A stretch of 21,301 bases of DNA from Longimicrobiaceae bacterium (lineage in GTDB: Bacteria > Gemmatimonadota > Gemmatimonadetes > Longimicrobiales > Longimicrobiaceae). Below the pieces are notes generated by a model. That model was not told the origin of the DNA. It ran no database searches and saw nothing but the letters and a program-made list of their open reading frames with translations. The stretch spans positions 1-21,301 of the forward strand of contig JASLAX010000051.1 of assembly GCA_030146875.1 (NCBI GenBank), written 5' to 3'. Below, piece after piece: positions 6,563-13,440 of this stretch; position 1 is the first letter of the stretch, and each line of letters begins with the position of its first letter. The translations under genes and the position numbers were made by a program.

Positions 6563-8116
6563 ATGCCCTCCTCCCCGGCCACGGTCCGCCCCGTTCCGGC
6601 CGCGCTGCGCGAAGTGCTCGACGACTTCCGCCGCGAGTACGGGGCCCAGGTGCGCCTGTGGGCGAAGGTGGACGGCGGGTGGCGCCCCGAGGCTCCCTCC
6701 CCGGACGCGGATGCGCCGTCGGAGGCCGCGGTGCAGGTGCCGGGGACGGAGTGGTGGGTCGACCTCTCGGCGGCGGCGGACGCGGGGCCGGCGATGCGCT
6801 TCCTGGGGCGGGCGCTGACGCGCGCCGCCAAGCACGACCACGAGATGCGCGCCTTCTCGCGCGAGGTGGCCGAGCGCTACGAGGAGATCACCCTCCTCTA
6901 CTCCATCAGCGAGATCCTTGGCTCCATCATCTCGCTGGAGGAGGCCTCGGGCACCATCCTCTCCGAGGTGTCGTCCATCATGGGCGCCCAGCGCGCCTCG
7001 CTCTGGGTCCACGACGCCGACCACGGCAGGCTGGCGCTGGCCGCGGTGGTGGGCGGCGACGGGCAGCTCGGCCCCATCCCCATCGACGACCCCTGCTCCG
7101 TCACCGCCGCGGTCTTCCGAGACCGCCAGCCGGTGATCCTTGCGCCCGGCGAGGTGTGGCCGCGCGAGGGGTGCCCCCCGGAGACGGCCACGCGCGGCTC
7201 CTTCCTCTCCGTCCCCGTCTCGTACACGCCGCCGGACGGCGAGGCGCGCACGGTCGGCGTCATCAACATGACCGGGCGCAACACGCAGGAGGGCTTCTCC
7301 GCCGGCGACCTGAAGCTGCTGGCCGCCATCGCGTCGCAGATCGGAGCGGCGGTGGAGAACTCGCGCCTGGTGCGCGAGGTGGTGAGCCAGGAGCGGGTGA
7401 TGCGCGAGATGGAGCTCGCCCACGACCTGCAGCTCAAGCTGCTCCCCCCGCTGGAGCAGTTCGACGGGTACGCGCAGGTGGCCGCGCGATGCGTTCCGGC
7501 CGAGTCGGTGGGCGGCGACTTCTATCACCTCTTCCGGCTGAGCGGCGGGCGCCTGGGGGTGGTGATCGGCGACGTCTCTTCGCACGGGTTCGCGGCGGCG
7601 CTGATCATGGCGCTGACCATGAGCGCCGTGGCCATCCACGCCTCCGAGGGCGACAACCCCGCCGAGGTGCTGCGCCGCACCCACCGGGCGCTGATCGACG
7701 AGCTGGAGACCACGGAGATGTACCTGACGCTCTTCTACGCGGTGATCGACCCCGCGGAGGGGCGGATGACGTACGCCAACGCCGGCCATGCCCACGCCTT
7801 CCGCATCCTGGCCGAGGGAGAGGTGGAGCGCCTCTCCGTGACCGACCCCCCGTTCGGGATGCTGGACCGCGACGAGTACCACGAGACGGAGACGGCGTGG
7901 AACCCGGGGGCGGACCTGCTCTTCCTGTTCACCGACGGGCTTCCCGACGGCCTGGGCGCGGGGGAGATCGCAGGCGAGCGCGTGGTGGTGGACGAGGCCG
8001 TCCGCGTGCGCGGCGCCCACCCCACCGAGGTCGTCGAGCGCGTCTTCGCCGTCGTGGGCGAGTCCTCGGGCGTGGTCCCCCCCGACGACCGGACGGCGGT
8101 GGCGGTGCGGCTGTGA
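6563..8116 (+). CDS. GAF-domain SpoIIE/RsbU-type PP2C phosphatase
   Basis: A 517-residue protein with three parts: an N-terminal region (1-95) of unclear fold, a helical linker and GAF sensor domain (about 100-268), a second linker ending in MELAHDLQLKLLPP, and a SpoIIE-type PP2C domain (280-517). Metal-site and family motifs are GGDFY (317-321), GDVSSHG (336-342), NAGHA (406-410), TDGLPD (457-462) and DDRTAV (508-513). RsbU-type enzymes dephosphorylate a STAS antagonist and thus turn the switch on. The ligand sensed by the GAF domain cannot be read from sequence. The ATG at 6563 lies 11 bases after the kinase-like gene's stop, so the two are surely one transcript; no membrane segment is present. 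Confidence 0.93.
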   Translation: MPSSPATVRPVPAALREVLDDFRREYGAQVRLWAKVDGGWRPEAPSPDADAPSEAAVQVPGTEWWVDLSAAADAGPAMRFLGRALTRAAKHDHEMRAFSREVAERYEEITLLYSISEILGSIISLEEASGTILSEVSSIMGAQRASLWVHDADHGRLALAAVVGGDGQLGPIPIDDPCSVTAAVFRDRQPVILAPGEVWPREGCPPETATRGSFLSVPVSYTPPDGEARTVGVINMTGRNTQEGFSAGDLKLLAAIASQIGAAVENSRLVREVVSQERVMREMELAHDLQLKLLPPLEQFDGYAQVAARCVPAESVGGDFYHLFRLSGGRLGVVIGDVSSHGFAAALIMALTMSAVAIHASEGDNPAEVLRRTHRALIDELETTEMYLTLFYAVIDPAEGRMTYANAGHAHAFRILAEGEVERLSVTDPPFGMLDRDEYHETETAWNPGADLLFLFTDGLPDGLGAGEIAGERVVVDEAVRVRGAHPTEVVERVFAVVGESSGVVPPDDRTAVAVRL

Positions 8117-8168
8117 GCGCGGATGGAGGTCCGTCGCCGCGTCGGCTGCGGGCCCCCTCGCCCCCCGT

Positions 8169-8274
8169 CCCTCTCCCACGAGCGGAGAGGGGTGCACGAC
8201 GGCTTCGGCTCGCGCCGGAAGCCGAGTCCGCGCAGCGGACTTTGTTCGTTGTTCCAGACGGCGAATTCATTCGC
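8169..8274 (+). repeat. Composite structured intergenic repeat, copy B
   Basis: Modules in order are the G-rich hairpin (8169-8176 with 8184-8191, followed by GTGCACGACG, also found beside copy A), the variable hairpin (8201-8206 with 8218-8223), the AGTCC hairpin (8225-8231 with 8235-8241, 3-base loop), a 21-base spacer and GAATTCATTCGC (8263-8274). The gap between the phosphatase gene and rsmA (8117-8666) holds no convincing gene; this repeat, copy C and one extra hairpin fill much of it. Confidence 0.75.
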
Positions 8275-8400
8275 TGGCTGGCGGCGGCCGGCCGCCTCGT
8301 CGGTCGGAGGGCGGATGCGTCGTCTCCCGCGCGTGCCTGCGGACGGGCGGTCTCCCGGGGGCGGCGGACGTCCACCGGCGCTGCGCCCCCCTTCCCCCGG

Positions 8401-8425
8401 CCCCTCCCCCACGAGGGGAGAGGGG
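8401..8425 (+). repeat. Solitary G-rich hairpin module
   Basis: CCCCTCCCC (8401-8409) pairs with 8417-8425 with one A-C mismatch. It matches the first module of the composite repeats but is not followed by the AGTCC hairpin or the 12-mer. Confidence 0.65.
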
Positions 8426-8476
8426 TGACGTTCGTGGGCGGGGTTCGGTGCGCGCCGCATGCCCCCCCACCCCCTG

Positions 8477-8593
8477 CCCCTCCCCCACCAGGGGGGAGGG
8501 GTGCTTCCGCGTCCGCGGCTCTCGCTCGGATGCCGCGGACGGGGAGTCCCCGCAGGGGGACTTCGTGCATTTCCGAGCCGCGAATTCATTCGC
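8477..8593 (+). repeat. Composite structured intergenic repeat, copy C
   Basis: Modules in order are the G-rich hairpin (8477-8485 with 8493-8501), the variable hairpin (8511-8518 with 8533-8540, perfect 8 bp), the AGTCC hairpin (8545-8551 with 8556-8562, perfect 7 bp), a 19-base spacer and GAATTCATTCGC (8582-8593). It ends 73 bases before the rsmA start and may be transcribed in its leader. Confidence 0.75.
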
Positions 8594-8666
8594 AGGCGGT
8601 GTCGCGGGCCTCTACGTCCTCCGCCTCGGTCGCCTCTCTGACGTCCTCATCCTCGCGAGGGAGCGC

Positions 8667-9539
8667 GTGAGCCGGATGCGGGGGCAGGACCGGCCGCGTC
8701 CGCCGCGGCGGGAGATCGGGGGGCTTCCGCAGGCCAAGCGCTCGCTGGGGCAGAACTTCCTGGTGGACGAGAACATCCAGCGGAAGATCGTGAAGGCGCT
8801 GGAGGCGGGGCCGGACGACGAGGTGATGGAGATCGGGCCGGGCGTGGGGGCGCTGACGAAGCACATCGCCGGCAGGGTGCGGCGGCTGGTCCTCGTGGAG
8901 CTGGACGACGACCTCGCCGAGCGGCAGCGCGTGGAGCACGCCGCGGATCCCTCGGTGGAGGTGGTGCACGCGGACGTGCTGGACGTGGCGCTGGAGAGCG
9001 TGACGCGGGAGCCCGCGCGCCTGCGCGTGATCGGCAACATCCCGTACAACATCACCACGCCCATCCTCTTCTCCCTGCTGGAGCGCCGCCCCCGCCCCGC
9101 CGCCATCGTGCTGATGGTGCAGCGCGAGGTGGCGGACCGCATCCTGGCGGAGCCCGGCGGCAAGGAGTACGGCGCCCTGGCCGTCGGCGTCCGCGCCGTC
9201 GCCACCGCGAAGCGGGTCCTGAACGTGAGCAGGACGGCCTTCCGCCCGGTGCCCGACGTGGAGTCGGCGGTGATCCGCATCGACCCCATCGTTCCCCCGC
9301 CGGTGCCGGAGCACGAGGAGACGGCGCTGCGGTCGCTCACCCGCGCCGCGTTCGGGCAGCGCCGCAAGCAGTTCCAGCGCATCCTGCGCGACGCCTGCGG
9401 CCTCTCGCCCGAGACGCTGGGCGAGGTCGAGCGCGAGCTGGGCATCGACCTGCGCCAGCGCCCCGAGACCTTCCCCCCCGGGACGTTCGTCACCCTGGCC
9501 CGCGCCCTGCGCGCCCGCGGCGCCTTCCCTACCCCGTAG
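8667..9539 (+). CDS. rsmA: 16S rRNA (adenine1518/1519-N6)-dimethyltransferase RsmA (KsgA)
   Basis: A 290-residue SAM-dependent enzyme that dimethylates two adjacent adenines in the 3' hairpin of 16S rRNA, a late 30S checkpoint. Motifs are SLGQNFL (26-32), EIGPGVGALT (55-64, SAM site), ELDDDLA near 79, and the catalytic GNIPYNIT (123-130). The C-terminal domain has the expected FGQRRKQFQ. The start is uncertain: the GTG at 8667 has GAGG 6 bases upstream and is preferred; an ATG at 8676 would give 287 residues. An open frame back to 8448 only crosses repeat C and is not coding. It is separated from the upstream signalling genes by the repeat-filled gap. Confidence 0.94.
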   Translation: MSRMRGQDRPRPPRREIGGLPQAKRSLGQNFLVDENIQRKIVKALEAGPDDEVMEIGPGVGALTKHIAGRVRRLVLVELDDDLAERQRVEHAADPSVEVVHADVLDVALESVTREPARLRVIGNIPYNITTPILFSLLERRPRPAAIVLMVQREVADRILAEPGGKEYGALAVGVRAVATAKRVLNVSRTAFRPVPDVESAVIRIDPIVPPPVPEHEETALRSLTRAAFGQRRKQFQRILRDACGLSPETLGEVERELGIDLRQRPETFPPGTFVTLARALRARGAFPTP

Positions 9540-9582
9540 CAGCCCGCCGACCGCCACCGGGACGGCGACGCCGCGCCCGGCG

Positions 9583-9611
9583 TTGACGCTCACCCCTACG
9601 CGCCCTACTTT
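9583..9611 (+). promoter_or_regulatory. Sigma70-type promoter of rex
   Basis: TTGACG (9583-9588) and TACTTT (9606-9611) are separated by 17 bases, a near-consensus promoter in a GC-rich gap. Its -10 box abuts and shares one base with the Rex operator. Confidence 0.8.
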
Positions 9612-9628
9612 TGTGAAACAATTCACAA
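9611..9628 (+). promoter_or_regulatory. Rex operator
   Basis: The sequence TTGTGAAACAATTCACAA matches the known Rex consensus TTGTGAAnnnnTTCACAA in all fixed positions, with perfect 7-base arms. It overlaps the end of the -10 box and covers the expected transcription start, so bound Rex would block initiation: autorepression released at high NADH/NAD+. Confidence 0.93.
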
Positions 9629-9679
9629 GCCGGTGACCGAGCCGGTCCCCCTCGGGGGCGGCCGCTCCCCACCCCGCCG

Positions 9680-10303
9680 ATGAAGAAGATCTCCGAATCC
9701 GCCGTCCGCCGCCTGTCGCTGTACCTCCGCTTCCTGCAGGAGGCGTCGGACGCGGGGGTGGACACCATCTCCAGCGGCGAGCTGGCCGAGCGCGGCGGCA
9801 CCACGTCGGCGCAGGTGCGCAAGGACCTGTCCCTGTTCGGGTCGTTCGGCAAGCGCGGGCTGGGCTACTCGGTCCCGGAGCTGCTGCGGGAGATCCGCGC
9901 CATCCTGGGCCTGTCGCACACGTGGAGCGTCGCGCTGGTGGGCGCGGGCAAGATCGGCTCCGCCCTCTTCTCGTACCGCGACTTCCAGCGCCGCGGCTTC
10001 CACATCCAGGCCGTGTTCGACGCCGACCCGGCGAAGGTGGGCGAGCGCTGGGGCGACCTGCGCGTGCAGGACGACCGCGAGATGGACGAGGCGCTGCGGC
10101 AGGGCGGCGTGCAGATCGCCGTGGTCGCGGTGCCGGCCGAGGCGGCACAGGCCGTGGTGGACCGGGTGGTGAAGGCGGGGGTGCGGGCGATCCTGAACTT
10201 CGCCCCGGCGCGGCTCCGCGTGCCCCGCGGCGTGGCCCTGCGCAACGTGGACCTGGCGGTCGAGCTGGAGGGGCTCTCCTTCGCCCTGATGACGGGAAAA
10301 TAG
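9680..10303 (+). CDS. rex: Redox-sensing transcriptional repressor Rex
   Basis: A 207-residue Rex protein of normal length. The N-terminal winged helix (about 1-78) includes the recognition region SAQVRKDLSLFGSFGKRG (43-60). The Rossmann domain has GAGKIG (88-93) followed by an acidic strand end (FDADP, 113-117), and the C-terminal domain-swap helix contains NVDLAVELEGLSFALM. Rex binds DNA with NAD+ and lets go when NADH rises, controlling fermentation and respiration genes. Its own operator lies about 50 bases upstream. The arginine deiminase gene follows 51 bases after the stop. No clear ribosome binding site precedes the ATG. Confidence 0.97.
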   Translation: MKKISESAVRRLSLYLRFLQEASDAGVDTISSGELAERGGTTSAQVRKDLSLFGSFGKRGLGYSVPELLREIRAILGLSHTWSVALVGAGKIGSALFSYRDFQRRGFHIQAVFDADPAKVGERWGDLRVQDDREMDEALRQGGVQIAVVAVPAEAAQAVVDRVVKAGVRAILNFAPARLRVPRGVALRNVDLAVELEGLSFALMTGK

Positions 10304-10317
10304 AGGAACGGGGCGAG

Positions 10318-10346
10318 TTGCCCCCGCCGGGAGCCCCCGCTATCTT
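10318..10346 (+). promoter_or_regulatory. Probable arcA promoter, leaderless
   Basis: TTGCCC (10318-10323) and TATCTT (10341-10346) are separated by 17 bases, with the arcA ATG 8 bases beyond the -10 box. Transcription would begin within one or two bases of the start codon, and no ribosome binding site is present. No Rex-like operator is seen here. Confidence 0.55.
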
Positions 10347-10354
10347 CCCGGTCT

Positions 10355-11623
10355 ATGCCCAGAACGACCAACCACACGCCGGGCGGCCGCGTCCGCGTAA
10401 GCTCCGAGATCGGCGCCCTGCGCGTGGTCCTGTGCCACACGCCCGGGCGCGAGCTGCTCGCCGTCACGCCGTCGAACCGCGAGCAGTTCCTGTACGACGA
10501 CATCATCGACCTGGACCTGGCGCGGCGCGAGCACCATCGCTTCCGCGCCATCCTGGCGCGCTTCTGCGACGTGCTGGAGGTGCGCGACCTGCTCGCCGAC
10601 ATCATCGACGAGCCCGAGGTGCGCGGCTTCCTGGTGGAGCGCGTGATGGAGGTGGCCGCGTCGCAGCCGCTGGGCGGCGAGGTGGCCGAGACGCCGGGCG
10701 AGGAGCTGATCCAGATGTTCATCGAGGGGAAGGAGTCCCCGCAGGGGCCCATCTCCAAGCTGCTCCACAAGGTCTCGTACGAGCTGCCCCCGCTCCCCAA
10801 CCTGTTCTTCACCCGCGACGCCGCCATGGTGGTGAACGACGGCGTGATCATCGGGGCCATGCGGTACGCGGTGCGGTGGACCGAGGAGCTGCTGATGAAG
10901 GCGCTCTTCCGCTACCACCCGCTGCTCTGCAACAACGCCGGGCTGATCTACGACGGCACCGAGGAGCACCGCAGCGACTACACCATCGAGGGCGGCGACG
11001 TCCTGATCCTGCGCCCGGACCTGGCCATGATCGGCCTCTCCGAGCGCTCCTCCCCGGCGGCGATCGAGGGGCTGGTGGAGGGGCTGCGGACCACGGCGGG
11101 GGTGGAGCACGTGCTGGTGGTCGTCCTGCCGTCGGAGAGCCCGGCGATCCACCTGGACATGATCCTGACCATGGTGGACCGCACGCACGCCGTGGTCTAC
11201 CCGCCGTACTTCTTCGGCCCCGGGCGACTGCCGGTCCTGTACTACCGGCCGGACGGCAAGGGAGTGAAGGAGTACCAGGACCTGTTCGCGGCGCTGCGCA
11301 ACGTGGACCTGCCGCTGGAGGCCATCTGCTGCGGCGGCAGGCACCCCACCGTGCAGGAGCGCGAGCAGTGGTCCAGCGGGTGCAACTTCGTGGCGGTGAA
11401 GCCCGGCGTGGTGCTGGGATACACCCGCAACGAGGCCACCATGCGCGAGATGGAGCGCGAGGCGGGGTACAGGACCGTCGCGGCGCTCGACTTCCTGACC
11501 GGCGAGGTGGAGCTGGGCGACGACGACAAGGTGGTGATCGCCTTCGACGGCGCCGAGCTGGTGCGCGGCGGCGGCGGCGGGCGCTGCATGACGCTCCCCG
11601 TCTGCCGGGACGACGTGTGGTGA
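10355..11623 (+). CDS. arcA: Arginine deiminase
   Basis: A 422-residue guanidino-modifying enzyme converting L-arginine to citrulline and ammonia, the first step of the arginine deiminase energy pathway. Visible are the N-terminal ADI block IGALRVVLCHTPGREL (19-34), FTRD (152-155), EGGD (212-215), catalytic His266 in HLDMILTMVDR, and catalytic Cys411 in the Gly-rich end RGGGGGRCMTLP. Length is normal. It has its own likely leaderless promoter and lies directly after rex. Genes for ornithine carbamoyltransferase and carbamate kinase, needed to make ATP from citrulline, are not in the window. The next gene starts within its stop codon. Confidence 0.95.
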   Translation: MPRTTNHTPGGRVRVSSEIGALRVVLCHTPGRELLAVTPSNREQFLYDDIIDLDLARREHHRFRAILARFCDVLEVRDLLADIIDEPEVRGFLVERVMEVAASQPLGGEVAETPGEELIQMFIEGKESPQGPISKLLHKVSYELPPLPNLFFTRDAAMVVNDGVIIGAMRYAVRWTEELLMKALFRYHPLLCNNAGLIYDGTEEHRSDYTIEGGDVLILRPDLAMIGLSERSSPAAIEGLVEGLRTTAGVEHVLVVVLPSESPAIHLDMILTMVDRTHAVVYPPYFFGPGRLPVLYYRPDGKGVKEYQDLFAALRNVDLPLEAICCGGRHPTVQEREQWSSGCNFVAVKPGVVLGYTRNEATMREMEREAGYRTVAALDFLTGEVELGDDDKVVIAFDGAELVRGGGGGRCMTLPVCRDDVW

Positions 11624-12483
11624 GCACGGTCCCGCTGGTCGGCGTTCGCTTCGAGCACGAGGGGAGCCTCGCGCGCCGCGCGCTGCGCCTGCTGGAGGGC
11701 GGCCCCCAGCCCACGCTGGAGGTCGCCGAGCGTGCCCTGGGCATCCGCGGCGCCCCCGCGGCCGCGTCCGCCGCCGTCTTCGCCCTGCTGGGCACCGACG
11801 AGCGCTTCGCCGTGGCGGCGGACGGCACCTGGTCGCTGGCGAAGGCCGAGGCGGTCCACGCCCGCCGCCTGCGCGACGAGGACTTCGTGGTCGTGGACGT
11901 GGAGACCACCGGCGGCTCCCCCGGCTCCGGCCACCGCGTGACGGAGGTCGCCGCCGTGCGCGTCTCCGGCGGGCAGGTGCGCGAGACGTGGTGCTCGCTG
12001 GTGAACCCGGAGCGCCGCATCCCCGCGATGATCGTCTCGCTCACCGGGATCCACCAGGAGATGGTGGACCGCGCGCCGCGCTTCCACGAGGTGGCGCACG
12101 AGGTCTCGGGGGCGCTGGAGGGGCGCGTGTTCGTGGCCCACAACGCGGCGTTCGACTGGCGCTTCGTCTCGTCCGAGATGGAGCGCTGCACCGGCATGCC
12201 CCCCGCCGGGCGGCAGCTCTGCACCGTGCGCCTGGCGCGGAAGCTCTTCCCCAACCTCCCCTCCCGCTCGCTCGACTCGCTGGCCCTGTACTTCGGACTG
12301 GGGATCGAGTCCCGCCACCGCGCGCTCGACGACGCGGTGGCCACGGCGCACGTCCTCCTCCGCTTCCTGGACCTGCTGGAGGAGCAGGGGGTGGAGGACT
12401 GGCACGGGCTGGAGACGTACCTGGGGAAGCGCACCCCGCGGAAGAAGCGGCGCGCCTCGCCGCGGTCGATGGAGTCGGCGTGA
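11620..12483 (+). CDS. DEDDh 3'-5' exonuclease with N-terminal helical (wHTH-like) domain
   Basis: A 287-residue protein. Residues about 86-255 form a DnaQ/epsilon-like exonuclease: Exo I Asp93 and Glu95 (VDVETTGG), Exo II Asp179 (AHNAAFDW), and Exo III His233 and Asp238 (HRALDD), a complete DEDDh set. It resembles PolC-type and epsilon proofreading domains. Residues 14-75 look like a small winged helix: a helix LARRALRLLEGG, a helix TLEVAERALGI, and ending in RFAVAADGTWSLA, similar in outline to HARE-HTH domains (inference). The C-terminus is basic (GKRTPRKKRR). The GTG start overlaps the arcA stop by 4 bases (GTGA), so translation is coupled to arcA. No polymerase domain is present. Confidence 0.88.
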   Translation: MSTVPLVGVRFEHEGSLARRALRLLEGGPQPTLEVAERALGIRGAPAAASAAVFALLGTDERFAVAADGTWSLAKAEAVHARRLRDEDFVVVDVETTGGSPGSGHRVTEVAAVRVSGGQVRETWCSLVNPERRIPAMIVSLTGIHQEMVDRAPRFHEVAHEVSGALEGRVFVAHNAAFDWRFVSSEMERCTGMPPAGRQLCTVRLARKLFPNLPSRSLDSLALYFGLGIESRHRALDDAVATAHVLLRFLDLLEEQGVEDWHGLETYLGKRTPRKKRRASPRSMESA

Positions 12484-13391
12484 ACGCGCCCGCCTACTCC
12501 CTGGCGGTGGACGCCGCGCGCGTGCGAACCCGCGCGCTGGGGGCGTTCCGCATCCACGCGCTGGAGACCGGGCTGCAGCGGCTGGACGGCGGCGCCATGT
12601 TCGGCGTGGTCCCCAGGCCCCTCTGGGAGCGCCGCATCCCCGCCGACGAGCGGAACCGCATCCCCCTGGCGCTCCGCTGCCTCCTCGTCGAGACGCCGGA
12701 CGCTCTCGTCGTCGTGGAGACCGGACTGGGGAACAAGGAGAACGAGCGCTTCCGCGAGATCTACGGCGTGGACAACGCCCCGTCGGAGGGCTCCGGCCAC
12801 CCCGACCGGCTGGTGGAGCTGGTGGCGGAGGCGGGCTTCTCCGCGGACGACGTCTCCGTGGTGGTCAACACGCACCTGCACTTCGACCACGCGGGGGGCA
12901 ACACCTACCGCGACGCCGAGGGGCGGGTGCGGCTGGCGTTCCCGAACGCGGAGTACGTGGTGCAGAAGGCGGAGTGGGATTGGGCGCACCGGGTGAACGA
13001 GCGCACCCAGGCGTCGTACCTGCCCGACAACTTCGAGCCGGTGGCCGCGGCGGGGCGCTTTCGCTTCGTGGAGGGCGCGGCGGACGTGCTCCCCGGCATC
13101 TCCGTGCTTCCCACCCCCGGCCACTGCCCGGGGCACCAGTCGGTGCTGGTGCGCTCCGGCGGCGAGACGGCGTGCTTCCTGGCGGATGTCGTCCCCACCA
13201 TGGCACACCTCCCGCTCCCCTGGATCATGGGATACGACGTGGAGCCGCTGGTCACGCTGGAGAGCAAGCGCGCGCTGCTGCGCCGCGCGGCCGAGGAGCG
13301 CTGGCTGCTGGTGTCCACGCACGACGCGCGCACGCCGTGGGGGTACGCGGTGGCGGACGCGAAGGGAACCACGCTGGAAGAGGTCGCCTGA
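12480..13391 (+). CDS. MBL-fold metallo-hydrolase
   Basis: A 303-residue metallo-beta-lactamase-fold hydrolase. The zinc ligands are in THLHFDH (131-137), TPGHCPGH (212-219, His215 expected), Asp236 (FLADVV) and His281 (STHDA). The sequence resembles the quorum-quenching lactonase/AttM-like and related hydrolase branch, but that branch includes enzymes with many substrates, so I do not assign one. The GTG start at 12480 overlaps the exonuclease stop by 4 bases (GTGA), a second coupled junction in a row. No signal peptide is seen, so it is probably cytoplasmic. Confidence 0.88.
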   Translation: MNAPAYSLAVDAARVRTRALGAFRIHALETGLQRLDGGAMFGVVPRPLWERRIPADERNRIPLALRCLLVETPDALVVVETGLGNKENERFREIYGVDNAPSEGSGHPDRLVELVAEAGFSADDVSVVVNTHLHFDHAGGNTYRDAEGRVRLAFPNAEYVVQKAEWDWAHRVNERTQASYLPDNFEPVAAAGRFRFVEGAADVLPGISVLPTPGHCPGHQSVLVRSGGETACFLADVVPTMAHLPLPWIMGYDVEPLVTLESKRALLRRAAEERWLLVSTHDARTPWGYAVADAKGTTLEEVA

Positions 13392-13440
13392 GCCGCTCGC
13401 GGCGCCGGGCCGGAACGAACCACCAGGGAAAGGCACTTTC

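Noticed and set aside
6179..8197. A 672-codon minus-strand open frame
   Set aside because: Opposite the kinase-like and phosphatase genes, whose motifs are intact; the antisense peptide has no domain.
8117..8600. CRISPR array
   Set aside because: The repeats here are hairpin modules of differing spacing, with no regular repeat-spacer units and no cas genes.
8448..8666. N-terminal extension of rsmA
   Set aside because: The extension translates repeat C. RsmA homology starts after 8667, where a ribosome binding site is also found.
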